A stretch of DNA of 64,000 nt, taken from NCBI RefSeq assembly GCF_001463745.1, contig NZ_BBWJ01000014.1, positions 1 through 64,000 on the forward strand, given 5' to 3'. Position numbers and translations under genes: made by a program. Origin of the DNA: Aureimonas sp. AU22 (lineage in GTDB: Bacteria; Pseudomonadota; Alphaproteobacteria; Rhizobiales; Rhizobiaceae). Below, one piece after another: positions 47,127 to 55,961 of the stretch; the first letter of the stretch is position 1, and the number at the start of each line of letters is the position of its first letter. The notes below the pieces were generated by a model, which saw only the letters and a list, made by a program, of their open reading frames with translations, did no database searches and was not told the DNA's origin.

Positions 47127-47136
47127 GCAGAGCCAG

Positions 47137-47188
47137 CCTTATGGAAGGGCCAGTTGCTCTTGTGGCCCTTATGGAAGGGGCCGGTTGC
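47137..47188. repeat. Two near-identical 21/22-bp direct repeats, period 30
   Basis: CCTTATGGAAGGGCCAGTTGC occurs at 47137-47157 and again, with one extra G and one A-to-G change, at 47167-47188. The unit GGCCCTTATGGAAGGGGCC at the second copy is itself nearly palindromic. They lie right behind the terminator hairpin. Two copies only, so not a CRISPR. The rest of the gene-poor stretch 46836-47784 shows lower GC content and no recognised gene apart from one small candidate. Confidence 0.6.
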
Positions 47189-47522
47189 CAGTGACAGGGG
47201 CGGGCGCCGTCGGAAGCAAACCCGTCCCGTCACCATTCCGATCTAGCACACGTTTTTCGTTGCTCAAATCCTAAGTAAGTCGCGATCCCCAACTTTGGGA
47301 CGCTATTGGGCGATTCGGGTTGTGCAGAGCCAACGGTGAACTTCCGACTATTGACATCTAACCGGCTGGTTGGACAACGTTTTTTCCTTCTGTGAGTCGG
47401 ATCCTCGCCTGAAAGGAAACGTTGACGGACTCCGAACTTACTTGCAGTCAAGTCGATTCCAGCTGCCTAGTTTATGGTTGGCCGTAAGACAATCCCGAAC
47501 CGTTCAGAGAGTTCGCGCTCCG

Positions 47523-47708
47523 TTAGCGCGGCTTCCTCATCGGCTTCACGCGCTGCGAGAACATGCCATTCTTCCGCATAACAGCACGCGCGATTTCCAA
47601 TTGTTCCTCGCGCGTCAACGCGCCGCTGTGCTTCGAGCGAGGCGTAGGATCAGGCATGTTCGAACGTTCGTCGCGAATGAGTTCCCTCTTGTCTTTCTCG
47701 CCGCTCAT
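47523..47708 (-). CDS. Small hypothetical protein
   Basis: 61 residues from the ATG at MSGEKDKREL. It is highly charged and hydrophilic, with a regular helix-like middle (GALTREEQLEIARAVMRKNG) and a basic end. No family is recognised. It is the best candidate gene in a low-GC region of otherwise poor coding potential; the overlapping frame on the plus strand is Arg/His-rich noise. A downstream minus-strand terminator at 47092-47126 would fit its transcript, though it is 400 bases away. Confidence 0.4.
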   Translation of the reverse strand: MSGEKDKRELIRDERSNMPDPTPRSKHSGALTREEQLEIARAVMRKNGMFSQRVKPMRKPR

Positions 47709-47784
47709 ACTGGCACTTAGGACTAGGACACACGACATGTTTGCCGGTCCCGTAGGTACTTGAAGTATAGCGAAAATAGGACGA

Positions 47785-47859
47785 TGGCTGGGGCGCCTGG
47801 ATTCGAACCAGGGGATGGCGGTACCAAAAACCGCTGCCTTACCGCTTGGCTACGCCCCA
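47785..47859 (-). tRNA. tRNA-Gln (TTG anticodon)
   Basis: A 75-nt gene with encoded CCA. Acceptor TGGGGCG pairs with CGCCCCA, the anticodon stem-loop is GCGGTTTTTGGTACCGC with anticodon TTG, and the T arm is CCTGGTTCGAATCCAGG. It reads CAA (and CAG by wobble). It lies in a decayed island region next to tRNA-Pro of opposite direction. Confidence 0.95.
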
Positions 47860-48011
47860 AAACCTGCCGTCGGCGAGCCGTTCTATAATCGCTCGGCGAC
47901 AGCCACGCAAGGAAGGGAGAGCGAAGGATATGCCGTGGTCTTCGGCACGCTTCGCGCTGTGCGAATCCTGTTGCACGCTGCGCTTTCGCCCGCTATAGAC
48001 CCCCTCGGCCA

Positions 48012-48088
48012 CGGAGTGTAGCGCAGCCTGGTAGCGCACCTCGTTCGGGACGAGGGGGTCGCAGGTTCAAATCCTGCCACTCCGACCA
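48012..48088 (+). tRNA. tRNA-Pro (CGG anticodon)
   Basis: A 77-nt gene with encoded CCA. Acceptor CGGAGTG pairs with CACTCCG, the anticodon stem-loop is CCTCGTTCGGGACGAGG with anticodon CGG, and the T arm is GCAGGTTCAAATCCTGC. An integrase fragment ends 6 bases beyond its 3' end, so the 3' part of this tRNA is the probable attachment site of a lost element. Confidence 0.95.
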
Positions 48089-48093
48089 CTCTT

Positions 48094-48444
48094 TCAAGCA
48101 CCTAGGCCATCCTTTCCAGTTTGCGGCGCGGTTTGCGCCCGGTTACCCATTCTGGTCGCGCTTACGCCCTCCTGAAATTTGGGGGAATGGTGCCAGTAGG
48201 TGCGCTGCAATGCCTCCATCGAAACGGTTGCGAAGCCCCAAACTTCCTCGATCGGTATCCCTGCCTGCATGAGGCAGGTGATCGCGGTATGGCGCAGCGT
48301 GTGCGGCACGACCGAAGCACGCAGCTCCCCGTCCACGCAAACCGCCTGGAACGCCCGCTTCTGCCGCTCGACGCCTTCCCCGTTGAAGTGGACGATAGGC
48401 CCGAGCGATTCGTCCATCCGCTTCCGGCGGCGCCGTTGAGCCAT
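48094..48444 (-). pseudogene. C-terminal fragment of a tyrosine-recombinase integrase
   Basis: About 116 codons of open frame, of which the last 95 match the catalytic end of phage-type integrases: VVPHTLRHTAITCLMQAGIP (catalytic HxxR) and ALQRTYWHHSPK with the nucleophilic Tyr. The N-terminal SAM-like and first catalytic Arg regions are missing, and upstream sequence runs straight into a broken RTX gene on the other strand. Its 3' end abuts tRNA-Pro, the normal position for an integrase beside its attachment site. It is a remnant that marks a past island. Confidence 0.85.
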
Positions 48445-48454
48445 CAGGCGGTCG

Positions 48455-49005
48455 GGGACGGCGGATCAGCTTGCGCAGTTCGCGACGGCCGGCATCGACA
48501 GCGTGTCGTCGCCGTTCTCCGTCACGCTGACGGACGGCATCGAAAATGTCACGCTGACGGGTTAGGCCGACATCGACGCCACAGGCAACAACGTTCTGAC
48601 GGGTGACGCGCCTTCGGCAGCCGCGAACCTCTCGGCATTGGGGCTGGACTCCGCCTTCGCCATGTCCAGCGATACCATCTCGCTCGGCGGCAGCGATACG
48701 ATCACCGCCGGCGCGGGCGATGACGTCGTGTTCGGCGACAAGGGCAGCGACCGCATCTGGGGCGATCTCGGAAACGATACGCTGACCGGCGGCGAGGGGG
48801 CAGACACGTTCTTCTTCGCTGTGAGCTCGGGAACGACGTGGTCACCGACTTCCGGCAGGACGAGGGCGACCGGCTCGATTTCCAGGACCAGAGCTGCATG
48901 GTCTCCGAGGAGGAGGGCTCCGCCCTGTTCACCCTCTCCGGCGGCGGTACGATCGTCCTGAGCGGCGTCGCTCCAACGAGCTTAGACGGCCTCCTGATCG
49001 CCTGA
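48455..49005 (+). pseudogene. Broken RTX (hemolysin-type calcium-binding repeat) protein, C-terminal part
   Basis: The frame reads DGIENVTLTG, then TAG at 48563-48565, then [13 protein letters not shown], the nonapeptide repeats [19 protein letters not shown] and [17 protein letters not shown]. At about 48830-48840 the frame shifts by one base: the continuation [19 protein letters not shown] is read in the next frame and ends SLDGLLIA with TGA at 49003-49005. So both a nonsense change and a one-base deletion disrupt it. RTX proteins of this type are secreted by type I systems. The 5' part is missing at the integrase junction. Confidence 0.85.
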
Positions 49006-49144
49006 TCGGGACGCGGTACGAACACGAAGCTCGCCCGGTTCGCCGCGGCGGGCTTCGTCATGAAAGCTCCCGTTCGTGTCCGGCCAGGATCGATGGAGGC
49101 GGACACTGTCTCGGCGTTCCGCCAAGTCGGCGTGCCGTTGCGAA

Positions 49145-50266
49145 CTACAGGTCGATCCAGTCTCCGCCGGAACGCAGCGCGGCCTCGACCATCATGAGCC
49201 CGCGGATGCCGTCGGCGATGTCGGGCATCGGCGCCTGTGGCGAGCGGACGGGGGCCGCGTCATGCCGGTGCATCAGGCGATCCGCCACGTCGTCGTAGAT
49301 CCGCGACAGCGCCTCGACGAACCCCTCGGGATGACCGGGCGGCAGCCGTCCCGGGTTGCGTGATTGCGGTCCGGCCCTCTCGACGATCTGCGTGCGTCCG
49401 TCGAGCTCGGAGACGAGAAGCCTGTTGGGGTCGTCGCCCTTCCACTGGAGGCCACCGCGGGTGCCGAAAATCCGCAGGACAGGCCCGCCGCTCTGTCCCG
49501 TGGCGACCTGGCTGACCCAGATGCCGCCGCGGGCACCGTTGTCGAAGCGAAGCAGCAGGTCGGCGTTGTCGTCGACCCGTCGGCCGGGGACCAGGGTGTC
49601 GACGACGGCCAGGAGCGACCGGCATTGCAGTCCCGAGACGTACTCGGCCAGGTGGAACGCATGGGTTCCGATGTCGGCAAGGCATCCGGCGCCGCTCCGT
49701 GCGGGATCGGTGCGCCATTCGGCCTGCTTGTTGCCGTCGCGCTCCACCGGCGACGACAGCCAGCCTTGCGAAAAATCCACCTTCACGACCCGGATCTCCC
49801 CGAGCCGGCCGGATGCCACGATCTCCCGCGCGTCCCGCACGATGCCGTAACCGGCGTTGGTGTAGGTGACGGCGAAGAGGAGGCCGGCGCGGCTTGCGAG
49901 GTCGCCGAGGTCTCGGGCGTCGGCCAGCGTTGTGGTGACCGGCTTGTCGCAGACGACGTGAATGCCGTTCTCGAGAAAGGCGCGGGCCGCGGCATGATGG
50001 AGGTGGTTCGGCAGCACCACGGAGACGACGTCGATCCCGTCGTCGCGGCGGGCTTCCGCCTCGGCCATGGCGCGAAAGTCTCCGTAGCTTCGTTCCGGCG
50101 CGACGAGCAGCGCCTCGGCGCTCCGTGCGGCCTTCGACGCGTCCGAGGAGAAGGCCCCGGCGACGAGTTCGAAGCGATCGGTCAATCGTGCCGCGGCCCT
50201 GTGCGCCGTGCCGAAGAAGCCGCCTTCTCCGCCTCCCACCATCCCGAGGCGCAGTCGCCGAGCCAT
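49145..50266 (-). CDS. Gfo/Idh/MocA-family NAD(P)-dependent oxidoreductase
   Basis: 373 residues from the ATG at MARRLRLG. Rossmann motif GMVGGGEGGFFG is near residue 8 and the family motif VCDKPVTTTL near residue 100 holds the catalytic Lys of the KP pair; LADIGTHAFHLAEY gives the second catalytic His. These enzymes oxidise a ring or chain hydroxyl of sugars, inositols or their derivatives. It is the distal gene of the leftward ABC transporter operon, about 90 bases after the binding-protein gene, so it probably acts on the imported sugar. Confidence 0.9.
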   Translation of the reverse strand: MARRLRLGMVGGGEGGFFGTAHRAAARLTDRFELVAGAFSSDASKAARSAEALLVAPERSYGDFRAMAEAEARRDDGIDVVSVVLPNHLHHAAARAFLENGIHVVCDKPVTTTLADARDLGDLASRAGLLFAVTYTNAGYGIVRDAREIVASGRLGEIRVVKVDFSQGWLSSPVERDGNKQAEWRTDPARSGAGCLADIGTHAFHLAEYVSGLQCRSLLAVVDTLVPGRRVDDNADLLLRFDNGARGGIWVSQVATGQSGGPVLRIFGTRGGLQWKGDDPNRLLVSELDGRTQIVERAGPQSRNPGRLPPGHPEGFVEALSRIYDDVADRLMHRHDAAPVRSPQAPMPDIADGIRGLMMVEAALRSGGDWIDL

Positions 50267-50359
50267 GTCGCTTTCTCCGCCCGCTCGCATCGGAGCCGAG
50301 CCTTCACGTCGAAAGAGGCGGCGCCCGGAATGTCTCCGGGCGCCGGTCTTCTCGGGGGG

Positions 50360-51370
50360 TCAGTTGGCCGTCTTGCCGCAAGTCGTCTGCGCGTTCTCCG
50401 GCGTGCAGACCTCGGTCCCGGTGATGATCATCGGCGGGACAGGCTCCTTCTTCGTCAGCTTGTCGAGCGCCATGATGGTCTCGTAGCCCATGTCGTAGGG
50501 TCGCTGGCCGACGTTGAAGTGGCTGAGGCCCTGGGCAAGCAGCGGAAGCTGAGGCCCGAAGTTGTCGCCGAACACGACGACGAGCTGCTTGCTGTCGAGA
50601 CGCGCCTTCAGCGGCTCCATCGCCTGCGTGTAGGCCTGCGGGGCGTACTGCGCCCAGCCGCCGACCGCGATCAGCGCGTCGAGTTCGGGGTTGCTCGTCA
50701 TCACGTCGCGGATCTGCTGGGCGGCGAGCGCGATGTCGTCGTTGTTGTAGACGGGGCATCCCGCCGGTTCGGTCCAGCCGTTGGTGTCCTTCAGCACACC
50801 GGCGGGCTTGTCCTTCGTGGTCCCGGCGAGCGTGTCGCGGATGCCCTGGATGCGGCCGTTGAGGTTCTCCGAGGCCGGGGCGCCGGACTGGATGCAGACG
50901 GTGCCGCCCTTCTTTCCGCTCTCGATGACCTTCTGCGCCAGCACCTTGCCGAACTCGTAGTTGTCCGTTCCGATGTAGGTCGCCCGCAGTCCTGCATCTT
51001 CCGGAAGGACGTCGGTGTCGAAGGTCACGACGGGAATGCCGGCGTCGTTCGCCATCTTGAGGATGCGGGCCATCGCCTTGGGATTGCCCGCGGAGATGCC
51101 GATGCCGTCGACGCCGCGCGTGATGACGTCCTGCGCAAGCTGAACCTGCTTGGCCTCGTCGTATTCCGTCGGGCCGAGATAGGTGCAGGTGACGTCGCCG
51201 AGCTTGGCGGCGGCCGCCTTGCAGCCGGCGTCGATCGGCGGGCTGAAGGCGTTGTTCAGGACCTTGAAGACCAGGGCGAACTCGCGCTCGGCGGCCTGGG
51301 CGGGGGCTGCGAGTGCTCCGGCGAGGCAGGCCGCGGCCATGGCGGCTTTCAGATGCTGTGTCGTGCTCAA
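50360..51370 (-). CDS. Periplasmic sugar-binding protein of a ribose-type ABC transporter
   Basis: 336 residues with a signal peptide (LKAAMAAACLAGALAAPAQA, then AERE). The periplasmic-binding type 1 fold is shown by GVDGIGISAGNPKAMARIL, IPVVTFDTDV and YIGTDNYEFGKVLA. Three Cys pairs in the mature part (CKAAAAKLGDVTC, CIQSG, CTPENAQTTCG) may form disulfides. It delivers a sugar to the permease and ATPase encoded upstream in the same leftward operon. Confidence 0.92.
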   Translation of the reverse strand: MSTTQHLKAAMAAACLAGALAAPAQAAEREFALVFKVLNNAFSPPIDAGCKAAAAKLGDVTCTYLGPTEYDEAKQVQLAQDVITRGVDGIGISAGNPKAMARILKMANDAGIPVVTFDTDVLPEDAGLRATYIGTDNYEFGKVLAQKVIESGKKGGTVCIQSGAPASENLNGRIQGIRDTLAGTTKDKPAGVLKDTNGWTEPAGCPVYNNDDIALAAQQIRDVMTSNPELDALIAVGGWAQYAPQAYTQAMEPLKARLDSKQLVVVFGDNFGPQLPLLAQGLSHFNVGQRPYDMGYETIMALDKLTKKEPVPPMIITGTEVCTPENAQTTCGKTAN

Positions 51371-51407
51371 GTCCGTTTCCTCCCGTTGTGGTTTCTTGTG
51401 CCGCCCC

Positions 51408-52415
51408 TCATCTCCTCGAGGAGCGGATCCTTTCGAGCAGGACAGCGCCGAGGATGAAGCTGCCCACGAAGAAGCCCTGCCAGAACGGGTTGACGCCCGC
51501 GATCAGCAGGGAGTTGCGGATGACCTCGACGAGAACGGCGCCGATCGCCGCACCGATCGCCGTTCCGAAGCCGCCGACGAGGCTCGCCCCGCCGATCACG
51601 GTGGCGGCGATGACCTGAAGCTCGTAACCGGTGCCGATCGCGTTGGTGACGGCGCCGAGCCAGCCGACCAGGAACACGGCGGTGACCGCCGCCATCAACC
51701 CGCTGAAGGCATAGGTCGAGACCTTCACCAGCTCCACGGGAATACCGCAGAGCCGGGCCGCGTCCTCGTTGCCGCCGACCGCGAAGACGTAGCGGCCCCA
51801 CCGGGTCATGGTCAGCAGGAAATGCAGGACGAGGATGCCGGCAGCCAGGGCGTAGATGACGTTGGGCAGCCCCAGCGTCTTGCCGCCGCCGATGGCGAGA
51901 AGAGCGGCGGACCATGGGCCGAAATCGTAGAACACCGTGTTCTGGCTGACCACGAGCGCAAGGCTTCGCCCCATGGAGAGGGTTGCCAGCGTCACCACGA
52001 AGGGCGGCAGCTTGAGGTAGGCGATGATCGCGCCGTTGAACGTTCCGCACAGCGCGCCGAGCGCGAGAACGGCGGGAATGGCGATCGGCAGGGGCCAGCC
52101 CGCGACGAGCAGGATGCCGAGCGTGATGCCGCAGAGGCCGAGGATCGACCCCACCGAAATGTCGATGCCGCCGCTCACGATGACGGGCGTCATGCCCAGC
52201 GCCATGATGCCGATGAAGCAGGCGTTCTGGAGGACGTTGAGAAGGTTGCCCGACGTCGCGAACTTCGGCGAGACGAGCGACACGGCGATGCCGAGCGCCA
52301 CGATGGCGAGCGCGATCCAGGCCTCCTGGGTGCCGCCCAGCCGCCGCACGAAGCTCTGCTCGGGCGCGGCGAGGAGGTCGATGTTCATCCCGTGGGGATC
52401 GGAAGAGCTGGCCAT
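51408..52415 (-). CDS. Ribose-type ABC transporter permease (RbsC family)
   Basis: 335 residues with eight to ten membrane helices. The family motif GGIDISVGSILGLCG is near residue 85 and GTGYELQVIAATVIGGASLV near residue 250 is the coupling region. It transports the sugar bound by the downstream-encoded binding protein. It starts 16 bases after the ATPase gene. Confidence 0.93.
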   Translation of the reverse strand: MASSSDPHGMNIDLLAAPEQSFVRRLGGTQEAWIALAIVALGIAVSLVSPKFATSGNLLNVLQNACFIGIMALGMTPVIVSGGIDISVGSILGLCGITLGILLVAGWPLPIAIPAVLALGALCGTFNGAIIAYLKLPPFVVTLATLSMGRSLALVVSQNTVFYDFGPWSAALLAIGGGKTLGLPNVIYALAAGILVLHFLLTMTRWGRYVFAVGGNEDAARLCGIPVELVKVSTYAFSGLMAAVTAVFLVGWLGAVTNAIGTGYELQVIAATVIGGASLVGGFGTAIGAAIGAVLVEVIRNSLLIAGVNPFWQGFFVGSFILGAVLLERIRSSRR

Positions 52416-52431
52416 GGTGTTCTCCGACCCG

Positions 52432-53175
52432 TCAGGCTGAGGCGATGGCGCCCGTGATGAGGCCGGTGACCTCCTCCGGGCTCGAGTCGGCGACCGGCTT
52501 GTCGGCCACCTTGCGCCCGCGGCGCATGACGACGACGCGATCGCAGACGTCGAAGACGTCGGGCATCCGGTGGCTGATGAGGATCACCGCGAGACCCTGA
52601 TCCCGCATCCGGCGGATCAGCGCGAGGACCTCCGCCACCTGGCGCACGCTGATCGCGGCCGTGGGCTCGTCCATGAGCACGATCTTGGACTTCGCGAGGC
52701 GTGTCCGGGCGATGGCGACAGCCTGGCGCTGGCCACCCGACATGCGGGCTACGAGGTCGGCGGGACGGGTCTCGGACTTCAGTTCCTTGAAGAGCTCGTC
52801 GGCCCGCGCGTTCATGCGCTTCTTGTCGACGACCTTGAACGGCCCCCAGCGACGCATCAGCTCGCGCCCGAGGAAGACGTTGGCGGCGGCCGACAGGTTG
52901 TTGCAGAGCGCAAGGTCCTGGTAAACGACCTCGATGCCGTGACGCCGCGCGTCGGAGGGGCCTGTCAGCTGGAGCGGTTTTCCCTCCAGGAGGTAGGTCC
53001 CGGCCGTCGGAAGGAAGTTTCCGGCAATGGTCTTTACCAGCGTCGACTTGCCGGCGCCGTTGTCTCCCATGAGGCCGAGCACTTCGCCCTCGTGGATGTC
53101 GAGCGAGACGTCGTTCAGCGCCCGGATCGCGCCGAAGTCCTTCACGATCCCCTCGAGACGGGCAAGCACTGCCAT
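52432..53175 (-). CDS. Ribose-type ABC transporter ATP-binding protein, single ATPase domain
   Basis: 247 residues, half the size of RbsA, with one ABC domain: Walker A GDNGAGKST, signature MSGGQRQA, Walker B IVLMDEPTAAI and the switch His in ISHRMPD. Proteins of this length work as homodimers in FrcA/ThuK-like systems of rhizobia. It is the first gene of the leftward operon, divergent from a ROK regulator with a palindrome in the shared gap. Confidence 0.92.
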   Translation of the reverse strand: MAVLARLEGIVKDFGAIRALNDVSLDIHEGEVLGLMGDNGAGKSTLVKTIAGNFLPTAGTYLLEGKPLQLTGPSDARRHGIEVVYQDLALCNNLSAAANVFLGRELMRRWGPFKVVDKKRMNARADELFKELKSETRPADLVARMSGGQRQAVAIARTRLAKSKIVLMDEPTAAISVRQVAEVLALIRRMRDQGLAVILISHRMPDVFDVCDRVVVMRRGRKVADKPVADSSPEEVTGLITGAIASA

Positions 53176-53192
53176 TTCTCACCCGACCGCTA

Positions 53193-53210
53193 TTTTGTCG
53201 ATGGTCAAAA
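53193..53210. promoter_or_regulatory. ROK-type operator candidate TTTTG-N8-CAAAA
   Basis: TTTTGTCGATGGTCAAAA lies 18 bases before the ATPase gene start and is followed by CAAAC. ROK repressors bind TTTG/CAAA dyads of this style, and a cleaner one occurs at 55941-55961. A second, looser dyad (TTTGT-N11-ACAAA, 53310-53330) lies just before the ROK gene start. Regulation by the adjacent ROK protein is inferred. Confidence 0.45.
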
Positions 53211-53337
53211 CAAACACGACTGGTGAGTATCGTCAATCAGGAAGACTTCCGCGGCAATTGTGCGATGCGAAATGAAAACTCGATTTCTTTTCGCATTGCG
53301 TTGCGTTGATTTGTAGATTGCTTAAACAAAAGAGGAT

Positions 53338-54543
53338 GTGGCCGTGCCGAGCCCCTTCAAGGTGAACGAGGCAAGAACACTGAACGCCTTGTTCCGTCAT
53401 GGTCCCCAGACCCGCGCCGAGCTTGCGCGGATCCTGGACCTCACGCGCTCGACCGCAGGGAACCTCGTACAGAGCCTGATCGACAGCGGTCATGTGCAGG
53501 AGCGACCGGGGCTCGGGGATGTCGGCTCGAGGGTCGGCCGACCCGGGGTGTCGGTGGAGATCCGGAGCGGCGGAGCCTACTTCATCGGAGCCGAGATCGG
53601 TGTCGACAGGATCGAGGCGCTCGCCATCGACCTCGCGGGCGAGGTCTGCGTCAGCGCCGAGCGCCCTCATGCGGGAGCGTCGTCGGAACCGGCGGATACG
53701 GTGCAGGCGACACGAAACCTCATCCGCGACGTGGCCTCGCGTTTGCCCCCCGGCGCGACAGTTCATGGCTTCAGCGTCGCCGTTCCCGGATTTCCCGACG
53801 CGTCCGGCGGCCTATGCCAGGCGACGGGGCTGGGGTGGCACGACGTCCCGCTGGCGGACCTCCTGTCCGACGAGTTCGGCGCCGAGCGCCCGTTCCTGGT
53901 TGAGAACGACGCCAACGCCTTCGCCGTGGCCGAGACATACCGTTGGACCGGCGAGGACCACGGACCGGAGGACGTACTGGTCGTCCTTCTGGAGAACGGC
54001 GTCGGCGGCGGCATCATCAACGGCGGCCGCCTCCATCGCGGTCTCCTCGGCGGTGCCGGCGAGATCGGGCACATTCCGGTCGGCGGGGAAGGCTTCCTCT
54101 TCGACGGCCGGCGGCCCGGGCGATGGGAGAGCTACATCGGCAAGGATGCGATCCTGGCACGCGATGCCCATCGCCGCGGCGCGACCCCGCGCACCCTCGC
54201 GGCGTTCCTAGACGCGTTGGGAAGGGGAGAGGCGAACGCGCTCGATACGGCACGGGAATGGGGTACGTGGTTGGCGCGTGGACTGGCAACGGCGACCTCG
54301 ATCCTTCAACCCCAGCGCATCATTCTCGGTGGGTCGGTCGCTCCCGTGTTCGACGCCGTGTCGGTCGAGGTCCGGCAGCAGGTCGCGGCGAGCCTCATCG
54401 ATGGCTATCCCGTTCCGATGATCCAGGCGACACGACCCGGCGAGGGCCGTCCGGCGCTCGGCGCAGCGTTCCTGCTTCATCAGTCCATGCTGACGGGAGC
54501 CGATGCCGCGGCGCGTTCGGACAGGGACGAGCGGGTCGCCTGA
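53338..54543 (+). CDS. ROK-family transcriptional regulator (first copy)
   Basis: 401 residues from a GTG behind AGAGGAT. A MarR-like helix-turn-helix at about residues 15-60 (RAELARILDLTRSTAGNLVQ) is followed by a ROK domain with VENDANAFAVAE, ENGVGGGIINGGRLHRGLLG and GEIGHIPVGGEG. The zinc motif CxCGxxGCxE of sugar-kinase ROK proteins is absent and replaced by GRRPGRWESYIG. It is divergent from the ABC operon and likely represses it in response to the sugar. Confidence 0.9.
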   Translation: MAVPSPFKVNEARTLNALFRHGPQTRAELARILDLTRSTAGNLVQSLIDSGHVQERPGLGDVGSRVGRPGVSVEIRSGGAYFIGAEIGVDRIEALAIDLAGEVCVSAERPHAGASSEPADTVQATRNLIRDVASRLPPGATVHGFSVAVPGFPDASGGLCQATGLGWHDVPLADLLSDEFGAERPFLVENDANAFAVAETYRWTGEDHGPEDVLVVLLENGVGGGIINGGRLHRGLLGGAGEIGHIPVGGEGFLFDGRRPGRWESYIGKDAILARDAHRRGATPRTLAAFLDALGRGEANALDTAREWGTWLARGLATATSILQPQRIILGGSVAPVFDAVSVEVRQQVAASLIDGYPVPMIQATRPGEGRPALGAAFLLHQSMLTGADAAARSDRDERVA

Positions 54544-54583
54544 ACGCCAGCTACATCCATGCGCCTGCCGATGACGTCATCCG

Positions 54584-55858
54584 TCAGAGCGTCCGCCGGT
54601 TTCCCGTCCGTCGGCGGGGACCAGCCGCGTCGTGCCCGCCAGCGAGCGTATTGACGCCGATTCCGAGCCCGGCGCCAAAGACGAGGTCGTCCCGTACCGC
54701 CATCGCGTCGCGATGGAGGAGTGTGGCCGCACCGTAGGCGACGCCGTCGGGTCCCAACTGCGATCGCTTCAGGTGCGGGGCCGGGCGACCCGGCATCAGT
54801 TGGCTCCGCATGGCTCGGTCGACGGGTTCACGGGCGAGGTCGAACAGGACGGCCACGGACCCGCCGACGACGATCTCGCCAGGATCGAATATCGCCGCCA
54901 GCGTCGCCAGCGCACGGCCGAACGCGCCGGCCCAGTCCTCCAGCGTGGCACGGGCTGCCGCTTCCCCCATCTTCACTCGGGCGACGAGTTCGTCCAGCGT
55001 CGCCGCGTTCCCACCGTGGAAGCGGTGCCGCGCGAGAACCGCCTCGCGCCCGACGAAGCTTTCGAGGGACCCGGGAAGCCCGACCGTGTCGGTGAAGCCG
55101 CGATCGCCCAAGGGGATGTGCCCGAACTCGCCGGCAAAGCCGTGCTCGCCGCGTTGCAGCCGCCCGTCGACGACGATCGCCCCGCCGAGCCCGGCGTCCA
55201 TCAGGATGTGGATCGACAGCGATGACGCGGACGCGATCGGCGCGGGGTAACGCTCCGCCATGGCGAAGGCGTTGGCGTCGTTCTCCACGAGGATCGCCTC
55301 GGCTGCCGGAAGGGCGTCGCGCAGCCATGCCTTCAGCGGCACATCGCGCCAGCTGAGAAGGGGCAGGTGGAGGACGTTGCCGGCATCGTCCACCGCGCCG
55401 GGCACGGTCACGCAGACGCCCCGCGGTCGCCGTCCTTCGGGAAGCCGCGCGAGGATGTCGCGGATGAGGGCGACGACGCGCGCGGTTGTCCTCTCGGGCG
55501 TCTCCTCGACAGGTCGGATGTCCTCCGCAAGGGAAGCGACGATCCGCGCCTCCAGGTCGATCGCCACGATTGTGATCCGCCCGACGGCGATGTCCGCGCC
55601 CAGAAACGTCGCGTGACCGGCGCGCAGGCGCACCAGCGTCCCCGGTCGGCCGGTTCGTGCCGAACGCTCGGCCTCGTGCGACGGCGGGCTCTCTGCCAGC
55701 CATCCCTCGGCAACCAGTTCCGACACGATGTTGCCCACCGTCGAGCGCGTCAATCCGAGCGCCCGCGCCAGCGACGCGCGGCTCATCGGGCCGGCGCGAA
55801 AGATCGTCTCGAGCGCGCGCATGGCGTTGATGTGGCGGACCGCCTGCGGCATCGACAT
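54584..55858 (-). CDS. ROK-family transcriptional regulator (second copy)
   Basis: 424 residues from the ATG at MSMPQAVRH, eight bases after AAAGGAG; the open frame continues 34 codons upstream into the promoter. The helix-turn-helix is SRASLARALGLTRSTVGNIV, and the ROK domain has VENDANAFAMAE, LGGAIVVDGRLQRGEHGF and GEFGHIPLG. The zinc cysteine motif is missing, as in its neighbour. It is convergent with the first ROK gene and divergent from the dehydrogenase operon at 56018, with a near-perfect palindrome in the gap. The two are paralogues and share the same gene layout around them. Confidence 0.9.
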   Translation of the reverse strand: MSMPQAVRHINAMRALETIFRAGPMSRASLARALGLTRSTVGNIVSELVAEGWLAESPPSHEAERSARTGRPGTLVRLRAGHATFLGADIAVGRITIVAIDLEARIVASLAEDIRPVEETPERTTARVVALIRDILARLPEGRRPRGVCVTVPGAVDDAGNVLHLPLLSWRDVPLKAWLRDALPAAEAILVENDANAFAMAERYPAPIASASSLSIHILMDAGLGGAIVVDGRLQRGEHGFAGEFGHIPLGDRGFTDTVGLPGSLESFVGREAVLARHRFHGGNAATLDELVARVKMGEAAARATLEDWAGAFGRALATLAAIFDPGEIVVGGSVAVLFDLAREPVDRAMRSQLMPGRPAPHLKRSQLGPDGVAYGAATLLHRDAMAVRDDLVFGAGLGIGVNTLAGGHDAAGPRRRTGNRRTL

Positions 55859-55940
55859 CGATCGATCTCCTTTCGCCTCACCCCTCACGGGGTGTTCGAG
55901 CGGCACCGACGTGACGCCTTGACGGGTAGCGGTCGGCATG

Positions 55941-55961
55941 TTTGTTTTCAACCCAAACAAA
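55941..55961. promoter_or_regulatory. ROK operator TTTGTTT-N7-AAACAAA
   Basis: A perfect 7-bp inverted repeat with a 7-base spacer, in the 159-base gap between the second ROK gene and the divergent oxidoreductase operon. Its size and A/T arms, in otherwise GC-rich DNA, are typical of ROK/XylR-type operators. It probably controls both directions. Confidence 0.65.

Noticed and set aside
47137-47188. Possible CRISPR-like repeat
   Set aside because: There are only two copies, with a spacer of nine bases, and no cas genes are near.
47230-47451. 73-codon minus-strand frame
   Set aside because: No ribosome site, no domain, and irregular composition; too weak to call a gene although it precedes a terminator hairpin.
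47370-47720. 116-codon plus-strand frame in the island region
   Set aside because: Its second half is Arg/His/Leu-rich and antisense to a more plausible small gene; no family resemblance.
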